From Tetrahymena elliotti 4EA (lineage: Eukaryota > Ciliophora > Oligohymenophorea > Hymenostomatida > Tetrahymenidae): a stretch of DNA of 64,000 nt. The stretch covers positions 1,512,574 to 1,576,573 of the forward strand of contig JH720303.1 in the NCBI GenBank assembly GCA_000231825.2, given 5' to 3'. Numbering within the stretch: the stretch's first letter is position 1; each line of letters opens with the position of its first letter. The position numbers were made by a program, and so were the translations under genes. The notes beneath the pieces are model-generated. The model was not told where the DNA came from, did no database searches, and worked only from the letters and a program-made list of their open reading frames with translations. Positions 50,303 to 64,000 of the stretch are shown piece by piece.

Positions 50303-52237
50303 TCATTCGTTTTTAGATTTAAGACTCTTTAAGCTTAATCTGTTTAATACGATTAAGGTGATAAAGAAAATTAAAAAGGCTCCAAAAATCAATAATGGTT
50401 TTTTGATCAAATTAATAGTGCTTAATTTATAGTGTACCTAATTTTTTTAAAAATGTTTATTAAAAAATTTTTAAATTAATTTATTGAAGAAAATTACATA
50501 GAAATATTAGTTATGAAAATCAATGACATTTTTCTTTTTGAATACAAGAGTAGGACGACCATTTGTATCAAGGTAAGAGTAAGTATTTTCAGTGTATTAG
50601 CTATCAACAGAGAAAGGAAGTTCTGATTTAATATCAGTAGCTCCTTCAGGAAGGATAACCTTTAATTCATAATCTTGCGCAAGCAAATCATTAAAGGGAA
50701 TAGAGAAGAGTTATTTGAGAACAAATCCACCATTTCCATCAGTGTGGAGATATCTGGTTGTATTCAAGTTATATCCGAGATTCCAAGCACTCTTCCATCC
50801 ACCAACTACTGGGTATCTGGGCATTATATTAAGCTTAACAACTTTTTCTTGTTTCTGTTTTAAAATTTTTTTAAATTCACAAAAATATTGATAATCAATA
50901 ATACATCTCTAGATGCGTTTGAAGTTGATATATTTCCAATGACATCTCTGTACCATACTCCTGTGGCATGATAAGGAAGATCAGCAGAAAGAGATTTAAG
51001 TGCATGTTTGCCACTTGAGGGATTGTATTTATTGTAGTCAACACGTCCAAATTCACCCTTTAAGTAAGCACCTTCATTTACTAGATTGTAAGAGCTATCA
51101 ACAGCAATATTTCCCCAATGTGAAACCTAAAAATAAAATTAACTTTCAAATCAAAAACAAAGTAAGGTTTAATGAATTACTTCAATAGACTTAGTTGCCT
51201 TGGTAAGGTAGATAAGAGGTGTATTATTTTCAGAGTGAATTTCAATTGGAAGAGAGCTGTAAGCTTAGATTTCTGAATATTCACCATATTTAATACCACC
51301 CTTTCTCAACTTTTATGCTTTTTCAATTTCTGTATAAGAACTATTTTATTTTAAATAAGAATTTTATTTATTAATTGTTTACATTTCAAAGTTTCTTTAG
51401 TAATTCGAAATCTTTTTGCTTGAAATAAAAAATCTTTTTTTGATGGATCTTCATATAAAATATCTTTTATTACTTTAATAGTAATTTTTTATCTAAAATT
51501 GTTCAAAAATTAGTAAGTTTTTTAAGCATATTTTTCTTCAAGTAAAAGCTTAAATAATAATTTATTGCATTTTTATCTCTTTTCTTTTTTAATTTAGGAG
51601 TCTCATATAAAATTTGCAAAAAAACTGATTGCTCTAAGCTTTCATTTGTTTGATTATTATAAAAATTAACAATTAACACATCTATTAAAATCAATTCATA
51701 TTATTCTTACATGATGTTGCTAGCTTTGTAAACAGTGTATTAAGTTTTTACTAAATAAGGTGTGTAGAAGTAAGCGTTGTCTTTATATAATATTTTTTAG
51801 TCTTCATTAATTCTAATTTCTCTAGGATAAGGAACTTATCTGTTAACAAATTTTTCTTCTAAGGTAATAATAGATGAACCTTGAGGAGGGATTGGATGCT
51901 CCAATTCGAAACGAATAAAAGTAGTATTGTATTAGTGTCTCAAAGAGAAATCTTCTTATACATTGCCACCTACTTCTCTTTAATCAGAATATCTCAAAAT
52001 AACAAGAATGGTATTCTAGATTTAATCCACAGGTAAGGCATAATAAAAACTGTTAATGGGAGTTTTTCCTTTGTTGAATAATTTCAATTTATTAGTCGAA
52101 GTGACATATCTTTAAGTCAAATCAACCTCTCTATTTGCAGTCTCAATAACTACATCTGCAACCTCTTGCTAATTAATTGAGAGACCCAATTAAAGAAGAG
52201 CAGCTAAAATTAAACAAATTCCTAATAAATTTTTCAT
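50303..52237 (-). CDS. OST1: Ribophorin I / oligosaccharyltransferase subunit 1, short-tailed
   Basis: ATG 52237 begins a signal peptide (MKNLLGICLILAALLQLGLS). Lumenal ribophorin I signatures follow: EDFSLRHQYNTTFIRFELEH, PYPREIRINEDQKILYKDN, AYFYTPYLVKTQYTVYKASN, then after a long intron (about 51345-51712) LRKGGIKYGEYSE, SIEVSHWGNIAVDSSYNLVN, GEFGRVDYNKYNPSSGKHAL, WYRDVIGNISTSNAS, MPRYPVVGGWKSAWNLGYN, KVILPEGATDI and TYSYLDTNGRPTLVFKKKNV. A single membrane helix (PLLIFGAFLIFFITLIVLN) lies right before the end, and the stop is TGA 50303-50305. It is a subunit of the ER N-glycosylation complex. The cytosolic tail after the helix is only about 15 residues, whereas vertebrate ribophorin I has a tail of over 100. 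Other features are intact. Confidence 0.93.
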
Positions 52238-53076
52238 AATTGCTGATTTTATTATCAAAACCTAGTTTTTTCAATACTTTAACTAGACCTTTTTATCAAA
52301 CTAAATGATTATTATCTTTTTTTTATTTTATGCAAATTAATTACTTTTTTGATGTTTGCTATCAATTATTGAAAGATATATCAAATGCGTGTGCAAAAGA
52401 CAGAATTTATTTATCTGAATCTTATTATTTTCTTGTATTCTTTTTTTCTTATTAATTTAGTTATTTATTCTTTGATACATAAAGAGATCTTCATTGATTA
52501 TTATTATCCTTTCATTATTGAATCTTAACAACTTTATCAAACATTTTAAATTTTAACTAAACATGCTTATTAATTAATCAGTACATTAATATTTCGACGT
52601 GTGCATTCTTAAGCAAAATAAATTTATTATTTTTTTATTTTACTCAGATTTCTTTACATCAAATCTCCACCAAAATATTTTATTTGAAAAAAAAAACTTA
52701 GTAGAAATTTCTCTTTAAAGTATTTCTGCCTTAAAAGATTTATTTATAAGGTAGAGGAATGTTTAATCGTTAATGTAGAAAATTGTTAAAGAAGATTGAT
52801 CAGATTTAATTAAAATTTTTAAAAGAATTAGTAAATACAATTTTTAGTATAAAAAATGATGAACTTGTAGTAAAAGACATTATTGATTTTTCTTTGCTAT
52901 CTCTAAAAATAAATAAAAAGATTTATTTTGATAAAAAAAGTATTTTATTATTTGTGCATATTTTATCTACAAATTTTTGATTTTGATTAAATGATTTAGA
53001 CAAAAAAATTATTTGTAAAAAAATAAGTAGAAATAAACCTTTGAAAGATATTTTAATCAAAGCAAAATCATAAAAT
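52238..53076. other. Divergent intergenic region
   Basis: AT-rich spacer between OST1 (-) and the alpha-kinase locus (+). Nothing specific recognised. Confidence 0.5.
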
Positions 53077-55491
53077 ATGGATAGAAGAAGAACATAAGAA
53101 AAATCAGACCTTTATTGTCATTTTTATTCAGCAGAAAAATCATTAATAAAGGAACTCACTGTAGATTTATTCATAATGATACTTATAATTACTGTCCAAA
53201 TGGTAGAAGATACCCTATTAAAGTTAACCATGAAAAACCTAATAGAAGAGATTCAAGAAGACAAAGAAATAATTCAAATCTGATAATGAAGTGATTGATA
53301 AAGTTAAAAAAGTATAAAGAAAAGAAAGTTATGAAATCAATGAAGATATTGATAGAGAGTCTATGATACAAAGCGAAAAAGAAGAATAACCTTAGATCAA
53401 ATCAAATGCTGAGAAAAGACTTCGAACAGTTCTCATAAAAAAGGAATTACCAAATGATATCGAATAGTTTATTCAAAAACACTATCCAAGAAGTGAAGAA
53501 ACTTAAAACTTTTTGCACAATTTCTAATTTATGAAAGAGGACATGAGATATTCCCTTCCCATATTCTAGAGCTTATTTCCTAAAATAGAGCTTGATTTGA
53601 TGTTTATTGTAGATTTTACTGGTTCTTGAGCTCTTGGATTGATGCAGTAAAACTTGAAATATCTGGCATCATTGCTGCTTTAAAGAATTAATATCGTGGT
53701 AGTTAAATTAGATTGAGTTTTGTAGGCTATCGTGATTATGGAGAAAGAGAGCGTTTTAGTATTTTCAAATTTTCTGAAGATATGAAATACTTTTAAAAAT
53801 TTGTTACTGGTGTTGATGCTTGTGGTGGAGATGATGCTGCTGAAGATGTAGCTGGTGGATTTAAGCATGCTAATGATCAAGAGTGGAAATTTTAAGCTAA
53901 ATATGCTGTCCTTCTTGCTGATGCTCCAGCACACCACACGTATTGAATATCATGGGGATAAAACTGATTTCTATGATAGATATCTTCAAGGTGATCCTGA
54001 TAGAGTCTGCTTGAAAAATGAATTTTATAATCTTATTAAGAAGGGAGTTAAGGTATATGCAGTAGAAATTATGAAATCCAAAAAATTAATGTATGATATC
54101 TTCAAGTAATATAATAAAGAAATCAACAGCTCAGAACTTGAAATCACCAAATTAGGTACTAGTACATAAGAACTGTGTTAATTAATTACTTAGACAGCTT
54201 CTTTAACACTTTCTCTATCCTATACAAAGTAAACAAAAGAAGACCCTCAAGGAAACTTCTTTAAGGCTCTGTAGATATGTCAAGGAATATAGACATAATA
54301 AAGTGTAAACTTCTTTTAGAGATATAACCTCTAAACAGAAAATAGTATGAAAGAATAACTAAGTAAATAAAAAGAAGATATTTGAAATATTACCTTCACA
54401 GTACAGTGACTCCCTAAAATAAGTTTTCTGTTGAAGAAGGTTTAAATAAAAGAGCTATCTGTCATTCTTACTTTATAGTTTAGGACAAGGGGACATTGAT
54501 TAATTGGAGAAGCCTCACCTTTAAAATTCATCTATTAGAACATCATTTAAAATTAGTAATATTTCTTTTGCTGAGGGAGCTATGAGATATGATTTTTATG
54601 CTTATGATACTGTATTAGATCAGATTTTAGTGGCTAAGCTAAACAAAAAGTAAATTTTAGATTAACCTGAACCTGATAAAGAAGCAATGATTAAAGATCT
54701 AGAAAGCTAGTATATTTGTTAACATATAGTAAATTCTTTTAATGATAGAGTATCTGAACATGTTTAAACAACAGAAAATCTAAAGAATTTTGTTAATTGC
54801 TTTATCTATGAAATGGAAGAGCCTGAAAATAACTTAAAGTATTACAGAGTTGAAAATTATATTGAAGGAGAATATGTTAAATTTAACAATTATGCTGGTT
54901 GGACAAACTTTAAGTTTGATGAACCTGGACTTCTCTCTTAAGCTTTATCTCATTTTTCTTATCAAATGATAGAAGGTTATTTTATGATTGTTGATTTACG
55001 GGGAGTTGGTGGTCTTCTCACCGATCCTTAAATTCATTGCATGGACTTTAATCGTTTGGGTTCTGGTAATCTTAGATATTAAGGTATTTTCATAATTTTT
55101 CTTAACTCATCAATGTAATAAGTATTGTTAAAATTTTAATTTAATTCATCCAAATATTTCTGAATTGCCTTAAGATTTGAAATTCTTCTCAAATTCTTTA
55201 AGAACACCTAAAGAACCTTAGAAAAAGTATATTGCATGTGTGATTTATGCAGAATCCCATTTTAGACAACAGCAGTTTTTGTCTACAAAAAAAGAAAGGA
55301 ATGCTTTGAGAGGTGCTGTCCCTCATGATTAAAAAAGACAAGATACTCTAAAATCAGCTAACTGTACTTCATGTAATGCTAGATTCTAATCATCCACCTA
55401 CTGGTTCTTGATGAAAAGAACAGATTTACCTGAATTATGTGGTGCTTGTAGAAAAAAGAGAAGAGAAAAAATGAGAGTTGAGTTAGAGTGA
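53077..55491 (+). pseudogene. vWA / alpha-kinase (VwkA-type) gene broken by about seven frame changes
   Basis: Homology is strong but no single frame is open. Segments in order: a CCCH-like zinc finger (CHFYSAEK, then after a shift GTHCRFIHN; 53100-53175); a linker to LDLMFIVDFTGS with the vWA MIDAS start (about 53590-53626); after a one-base loss the rest of the vWA domain (SSWIDAVKLEISGI, LSFVGYRDYGERERF, TGVDACGGDDAAEDVAGGF, LLADAPAHH; 53628-53940); after another shift RIEYHGDKTDFYDRY; two more shifts near 54383 and 54460; then the alpha-kinase domain (FAEGAMRYDFYAYD, NYIEGEYVKFNNYAGW, ALSHFSYQMIEG, VDLRGVGGLLTDPQIH; 54520-55090). A last shift gives FFLTHQCNKYC and a C-terminal CTSCNARF...LCGACRKK zinc module before TGA 55489-55491. 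Frame series is 1-0-2-1-2-1-0-1. A decayed paralogue is likely; assembly error remains possible. Confidence 0.75.
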
Positions 55492-56692
55492 TTCTCAAAA
55501 AAACAAAAAAAGCTGTAAAACTCCAAATAAAAATGAATAAAAATTATAGTATTTTATAATAAATCTAATTTAATAAAAAATTGATGAGAAAATGTTAGTT
55601 TAATTTAAATTTTCATGTTTTGTTTGTAGTTTGGGAAATGTAAAAGGAAAATTTTTTAATTTAAAATGATAACCAAAATTAATTAAAAATATTTTACAAG
55701 TAAACCAACCTTATATTAAAATTATATTTGAAAAGTATTAGAGACTCAAAATAACTTTAATTTGCTTTCAAAATATTTTTAAAGTTTTTATTCAAAGTAA
55801 TTTTTGAACTAAGTATATTTAACTATGCCATAAACTTTTTGTATCTTTCTTTTTGTAAAAATAAATATTTAGATCTGCAGTTATTAAATTTACCAAATTT
55901 TAAATTATGAAATGTTATTAGGTGTTTCATTTAGTGTATTAGTATAAAGAAGATAGGATTCTAACTTTCATGAAAATTTGATTTAAAATATGATCTCAAA
56001 TCATTTCAAATTTAAATTTTTTCAATATAAAATGAACCTTTTATCTTATTGAGAAAATTAAAATTATTTTTGTGTTAAATTTTCAAAGATTAATAATGTT
56101 CTTGTTAAATAAATTGAGATATAATGGGCAACCCTAATAATGAATGTATTTTATAGTTATAATGATAAATATATTCTTCTTTAACTTTTAGTGACAAAAT
56201 AAATCCTTCAAAATTTATTTAAAATGTTTTTTTAAGACTTAAAAATTTTGATTGATTCAATAAAATGATTCATTATTTATTAAGTTTAAGTTACTTGGTA
56301 ATAAAGGATGAGTGATTAAATATAATTTATGATGTCTCTTTAATCAATCAAATTTTTATTTTTTGTTTTGTTTTTGTAATTTAATTTTTTTCTTTTTTAA
56401 TTTAATTTATGGTATGTTTTATTTTTCTTTTTAATTTTTTTAATTTGTATTTTAATGTTTTTTTCTTATTAAGAGCTAAATAATTCTTTTGTTACTTTTT
56501 AATTTTATATTTGGTTATTTATGTTAAGGATGGATTGGATTTTACTAAATATTATGATTGAGCTAGTTAGTTATTTTTTTCAATATGAGCTATTAAAAGT
56601 AAAAATTAAGAGAGCTATTTAAATATTTAAAAATTTTAATGATTAAAAAAAAAGGTTTTTTTGTTTATTTGCTTTTTTTGTTAAATTATTTT

Positions 56693-56752
56693 GATGCGCC
56701 TCGTGATTGTGTCTGCAATCGTATTGAGAAATAATATTCTCATTTATAGCAA
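56693..56752. other. GC-richer island with two small inverted repeats
   Basis: Within very AT-rich DNA, TGATGCGCCTCG is followed by GATTG...CAATC and TGAGAA...TTCTCA inverted repeats a few bases apart. This could be a small structured RNA or merely a regulatory patch. No known RNA family motif was matched. Confidence 0.2.
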
Positions 56753-57340
56753 TTTTAGATATGTTAAAAACTTAAATTGTAGTAGGTATGTGGGATGATC
56801 TGCTCTTTTAGGTGGTTTAAAAACTTGAAAGAGTGAATAAGAATAGAATCTTTAAGATTTAACATAAGTATCTGGTAATGTTAATTAACATTAAAGATTT
56901 TCTATTTTTATTTGATCATCTTTGATTTCTATAAATGATAAATATAGCTTTATCTTTTATTTTGGAAGTTTTTTTCCTCCTTGATTTGTTTTTTTTAATT
57001 AATTATTATAAACAATAAAGATGTATCTTAAGATCTTAAAACTTAATTAAGAAATTAGAAAGATGTGATAAAAAATAAATATATAGGTAATTTAATTAAA
57101 ACATGCTGTAATTCAATTGATTTATTAATTAAATAATTCAAAGTAATTGCTTCATTCTTTTAAAAATAACAAAAAATAAAATAAATAATTTAAATTTTAT
57201 TTATTGAGTAAAAAAATAATTTTCTTAAGTAGTTTTTTTATTGATAAAAAAATAAATTTTTATTTAAAAATATGATTTGAAATTTAAATATCTTTCCTTA
57301 ATTTAAGAGATTGATAGTTATATTCTTTCTTTTCAGATAT

Positions 57341-57462
57341 GAGAAAAGAGATCCAATTAAAAATGGCTCGGTTCTGAAAACGCTTTTTTATTTGCATTGA
57401 AAAATTAGGATCTTATCTGAAAAATAAAAGAGGAATGCAGTGCAGTGATTATTCTCTTTGAT
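57341..57462 (+). ncRNA. Candidate structured RNA (two consecutive hairpins)
   Basis: An 11-bp stem with one bulge pairs GAGATCCAATT (57348-57358) with AATTAGGATCTT (57403-57414), enclosing a GC-richer loop (GGCTCGGTTCTG). A short A-rich hinge precedes a second stem, AAAGAGGAAT (57427-57436) with ATTCTCTTT (57451-57459), and then a T run. The hairpin-hinge-hairpin layout recalls H/ACA guide RNAs, but no clear ACA box was found. The strand is assigned from the trailing T run and is a guess. It might instead be part of the proteasome gene promoter, which lies about 190 bases downstream. Confidence 0.25.
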
Positions 57463-57652
57463 TTTTAATATATGATTATTATTAATAGATATTAATTCAA
57501 TAGAAATACAAATTTTTAAAAGATATTAATACTTAAAAAATAAATTAATAAAAAAAAGCAAATAAAAAGTTAAATTCTTCTAATTAGAAGACAATAGATT
57601 TTTAGATCATTAATAATAATTATACAAAACAAGATACATATACTTAACAGAA

Positions 57653-59119
57653 ATGGCTGAGTAAACCTAAAATTTTAATTATAATTTTCAATCAAGCTCA
57701 TTTTATACTAAATGAATCCTGGTGCCTTTTAGGCCCTATTAAATTCATTAATTAGTGATTCCAGTTAGTTTAAATTGTTTTTTTTATCAAATTACAGTAG
57801 CAACTATGATAGAAGTGTGAATACTTTCTCCAAGTTAGGTTAATTACTTCAAGTTGAATATGCTATGCAAGCTGCTAAAGTAATTAATTAATAAATATTA
57901 AAAAGCAAAATAAGTTTACTTTTAGATTTGGAAATCGCTTAGAGTTTAGTTTTTTCTAATTTAGCTGCTGAGCAATTTCTACTTCTTTCAACTATTTAAA
58001 TCTTTAAGCATAAATGTTAACAAATGTTATTTAATAATAAAGTAAGGTAGCACTTCAACTTCTATTGGTATTAAAGTTAAACAAGGTGTTATTTTGGCTG
58101 CTGAAAGAAAGTTCGATTCATTATAAGAATCTAGACTTATGATCCTTAATCACAATATAAAAATCTAAGAAGTAATTAATGATTTTATTTTAATTAACTT
58201 GAGCAGCAATCAATTTTAGCAATAATCCCTTAAACAATTTTTATCAGCATAACTCTTACTATTAAAGCAATTAGGGAATATTCATTTTATTGCAAGTTTT
58301 AAGAAAAAATTTCTTATTTTAATTTAAAAATGTTATCTTAGATTGATACTCATATTTGCTGTGTTCCCGCTGGTATTATTCCTGATGCCCGTACTTTAAT
58401 TGATTATGCTAGAGTTGAATCTTAAAATCACAGATTCACTTACAATGAACCCATGAGTGTCCGTTCATTAACTTAAACTGTTTCTGATTTGGCTCTTAAC
58501 TTTGGTGAAGGTGATCCTTCTCTTAAGAGAAAACCTATGGTAAATAAATTCATTTTCAACTTTTAAATTTTGTTTATGATAGATCAGAAAGCTATTCTAA
58601 TTCAAAACCTTAATAAATCAATTTATTTTTTAAACTTATTGATAATTTTAAAATTAATTTAATAATAGCCTAGACCTTTTGGTGTTGCTTTGTTAATTGC
58701 TGGTGTTGATGAAACTGGTGCTAGACTTTTCAAGACTGGTAATTTATTAACATAATATAATTAGCATTTATGTTAAGATAATTTTAAATTTGAATAGATC
58801 CTTCTGGTTCTATGATGGAATACTAAGCTACTTGCATAGGTTGTGGTCAAGAAGGTATTTAGCCCACTCTTGTAGAATAATATGATGAAGTAAATATAAA
58901 AATAAATTAATATTAGGAACATAAATATAATAAAAATATTTTAAATAGAATATGAGCTTAAGAGAAGCAGAAGTTTTAGCTCTTTCATGTTTAAAAGAAA
59001 CTATGGAATAAACTGCAAGCAGAGATAATCTTGAATTAGCTGTTATTCCTATTTAAGGAGGTTAATTTATTGAAAGATCTCCCGATTATATTGAAGAAAT
59101 CCTTAACACTTTGGGTTGA
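57653..59119 (+). CDS. PSMA5: 20S proteasome subunit alpha type-5
   Basis: ATG 57653. A first intron at 57661-57797 splits codon 3, giving MADSNYDRSVNTFSKLGQ, the canonical alpha-subunit N-terminal signature, followed by LLQVEYAMQAAK. Further exons encode QGSTSTSIGIKVKQGVILAA, IDTHICCVPAGIIPDARTLI, DYARVESQNHRFTYNEPMSV, LTQTVSDLALNFGEGDPSLK, RPFGVALLIAGVDETGARLF, DPSGSMMEYQATCIGCGQEG and a C-terminal helix from LREAEVLALSCLKETMEQ to EEILNTLG. Stop TGA 59117-59119. About 240 residues. Alpha-5 identity is based on the HRFTYNE and FGEGDP-type segments and overall best fit among alpha subunits as I know them. It forms part of the outer alpha ring of the 20S core; no catalytic threonine is expected. 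Confidence 0.92.
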
Positions 59120-60134
59120 TTTTTGATAAATGATTAAAATATTATATTAAAAGTATCTTATAAGAATTAAATAAATACCTCTCTTTAAGTTTTATCTATT
59201 TATAGGTTAATTTGTAAATGTTTATCCTTATACTTATTCGTATTTTTTACGCCTAACTTCCAAATTATCAATTTTCTATTTTTTATTTAATCGTCTTTTT
59301 ACCAATAATGTTTTTTTGTGCTGCTTTTGCCAATTTTAAAGTAAAAAAAATTAACATATTTGTAAGATTAAAGTATTCTTACTGATTTACAACAAGATAA
59401 AATTTGGTAAACATAACATATATTATTGAGAGTTAACTTGAAAGGAACAATTTTTTTTATTTATTCGGTATCTTAATTTACCATAAATTTACAATACTAC
59501 TCTTATTTATATCTAAAGTTTTCCAAAAACAAATATTGAAAATAACCCTTTTAAATAATAAAACATATTTTAATGCTTGATAAATTTTTCTTGAATAAAA
59601 AATATTTTAATTTTTTCAATAAATTTTTGAATTCATTGATGAAAATTAGTAAATCTATTATCAAATGAAATCATTTATGAATTTGGTAATAATTTTATTT
59701 ATTTCTCTCAATTAAAGCATTGAGATTTTATTAAAAATTTAGAAAATTTAAATTTAGGTTACCTACCTTTCATAAAATTTTCTAATTTGATAAGAAGTAT
59801 TTGAACATTAATTGTTTATTTAGTCATTTAATAAGAATTATTTTATTATTAACAGGTTTTAAATTGAAAGTAAAATTCTTGAAATTAACTTATTGGTCAA
59901 AGTAATATTGTTTGAATTTTCATGTAAATTAATGATTTATTTTATTTGAATAATTCCTAAGAGAATAATTCACTACAAAATATACAAAATACAAAGCAAG
60001 CAACTAGCTCCTTATCAATACTAATTTAAACTAAAATATTATGCTCAATCGCTATTTATGTATATTTCATTTTTTAAATTTGAAATAAATTGTTAAGTTA
60101 TTAATCTTTTAGAGAAAAAATATGTTCAATTTTC
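59120..60134. other. Convergent intergenic region
   Basis: About 1 kb AT-rich spacer between the proteasome gene (+) and dihydrolipoyl dehydrogenase (-) 3' ends. Nothing recognised. Confidence 0.5.
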
Positions 60135-62585
<2,451 letters not shown>

Positions 62586-63777
62586 TTTTAATTTAGTTTT
62601 TTGTGTTTATATTTGTTTATCTAAAATTTTATTATTTATTTTATTTTTTTGCAATTATTTAAATGAATAGAGTCGCTTTGCATATATTGCATCAAATTAA
62701 TTAATTGTTCAGAATTTTCCTCTCAATTTATATTGTTTCATCTCGAATTATTCTTTCTTAACATTTAGAACAAGGAGAATCTTTTAGTAAGTAACTTAAT
62801 AGCGTCAAAGACTTACTAAGACTTAATATTTCTGCTTAATATTAGATATGACATTTGCTTTTCTCTAAAGCAAAATTTTAAAACCAATTAATGCTCCTTC
62901 ACCCAATATTAAGCAACTACTAATTCATAGTTAATCAAGCCATTTTTCAATAGATGTGCTATGTTTTCTATTTTCATTTTCTTCCTATTGATTTTTAGTT
63001 TATATATTGATTGAAAATAGACTAATCTGAGTTGTATTTCATCAAAATCTTACTGATATAACTTTTAACTTTTACAATAATAAGGAATAATATATATACA
63101 ATATTAATTCTATCACATCAAAATTTAAAGTAGATAGTAGATAGATTTGATATATGTGTTTAACATAAATAAAACTAGATTTTTTTAAACCTTCTCATTA
63201 CCCAATAGTCTTACTCAAAATAGAATTTTAAAGAAATTTTTCCTTCTAAAATTTCAAGTTAAACATTTTTATTTTTTAATTAACATTAGATAAATATGCA
63301 TGCAAATCTTCATATGTATTAATTCATTTCTATATTTGAAAATTTACCTAATTTTTTTTAGTGACCTAATTACTTTACTTATTTTACAATTTATTGTGGA
63401 TTATTAAATTCACCTTATTTTTACATATAAATTAATTAATGAGATATTAGTATTTGATCTTATTTAAATAAGGATCTATTTACTAAATATTTGTCAATCA
63501 ATAAATTTAATATTTTATTGTTCATTTTTTTAATCTGTATGAATTCAAAAACATTTTTTCACAAAATTTTTTTGAAATAAAAAATTTTTATCTAAAATTT
63601 TCTAAGAGAAAAATTTGAAAATAATTTAGAATTTCACCAAAAATAGATTTGCATAAAATTTGTTTGAAAATTATTGTTAATTATTTAGTTTTTAAGAGAG
63701 TATTTTAAAAAATAATATGTTAAAGCTAAGTTAAATCTAAAAATAGATAGATAATAATATACAATAAATTATATGTT
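62586..63777. other. Intergenic region
   Basis: AT-rich spacer upstream of dihydrolipoyl dehydrogenase, about 1.2 kb. It has short GATA/TAGA runs near 63130-63150 but no gene. Confidence 0.5.
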
Positions 63778-64000
63778 TCAACTTAAAACATGTAATGGTA
63801 TATTGTGTTAATTTTGTTCGGAATCTTCTGGTTTTTTAGATTTGATAGCATTTTTTAATCTTTTTTAAAAAGTTTTTGATAAGCTATTAAATATTTGGTT
63901 ATACAATTCAGCAATGACAGGATTTTCTAAAAACTCCAATAAAAATTAATCTAATATAGGTTTCATAAAAGATGTACATATCTTAGGATCATAAAATTCT
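63778..64000 (-). CDS. 3' end of a hypothetical protein gene, partial
   Basis: The frame is open from the right edge of the window to TGA 63778-63780 in the ciliate code, about 73 residues. It reads EFYDPKICTSFMKPILDQFL, LEFLENPVIAELYNQIF, then a basic segment (KRLKNAIKSKKPEDSEQN) and ends PLHVLS. Helical and charged, with no membrane helix in the visible part. No family was recognised. The start lies beyond the window. Confidence 0.55.

Larger units (their letters stand above)
55492..57652. other. Long intergenic region with two GC-richer islands
   Basis: About 2.2 kb, T- and A-rich, between the alpha-kinase locus and the proteasome gene. It holds no coding frame, but two short GC-richer stretches with inverted repeats stand out (56693-56752 and 57341-57460), listed separately. 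Confidence 0.55.

Noticed and set aside
51503..51694. Minus-strand open stretch of 63 codons
   Set aside because: Lies inside the long intron of OST1 and has intron-like composition.
56330..56520. T-rich stretch as a possible replication origin or matrix region
   Set aside because: Similar T-rich tracts occur throughout intergenic DNA here; nothing distinguishes this one.

Overview
The window reads as a macronuclear chromosome segment of an oligohymenophorean ciliate, most like Tetrahymena. TAA and TAG occur throughout conserved coding regions where glutamine is expected, and TGA is the only codon that closes the recognisable genes. Base composition is extremely AT-rich, and genes are split by mostly short GT...AG introns made of A/T runs. 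With the standard genetic code almost nothing here looks like a gene; with the ciliate nuclear code about two dozen genes appear. No tRNA, rRNA, telomere repeat, CRISPR array or transposase was recognised. Every CDS interval below is the genomic span from start codon to stop codon including introns; intron-exon chains were worked out by hand and are approximate unless coordinates are stated.

Layout. 1-5560 (+): 3' part of a very large cysteine-rich membrane protein with REJ-like and GPS-like segments. 6401-24285 (-): a long block of minus-strand genes: two small or coiled-coil proteins, a DHHC-type palmitoyltransferase relative whose catalytic motif is degenerate, three low-complexity or coiled-coil proteins, a four-helix membrane protein, and fumarylacetoacetase. 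25636-29046 (+): three small genes, one possibly an RNA polymerase III C31/RPC7-like subunit. 29367-32372 (-): a CCDC177-like coiled-coil protein, divergent from a nitronate monooxygenase gene (32732-33820, +). 34834-35808 (-): a hypothetical gene. 36495-46299 (+): peroxin PEX12, a MORN-repeat protein with an acylation-type N terminus, and a large IQCE-like coiled-coil/IQ protein. 47149-52237 (-): transaldolase and ribophorin I (OST1). 53077-55491 (+): a vWA/alpha-kinase gene broken by about seven frame changes. 57653-59119 (+): 20S proteasome alpha-5. 60135-62585 (-): dihydrolipoyl dehydrogenase. 63778-64000 (-): 3' end of another gene.

The genes do not form one pathway. There is a housekeeping set (tyrosine catabolism, pentose phosphate pathway, 2-oxoacid dehydrogenase E3, N-glycosylation, proteasome, peroxisome import) mixed with proteins of types often found in cilia or the cell cortex (IQCE-like, CCDC177-like, MORN, REJ/GPS). 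The most unusual items are the DHHC-family protein with EYHS in place of DHHC, the multiply frameshifted vWA/alpha-kinase among otherwise intact genes, the IQCE-like protein carrying EF-hand-like and duplicated IQ segments, and a pair of structured intergenic hairpins near 57.35-57.46 kb.
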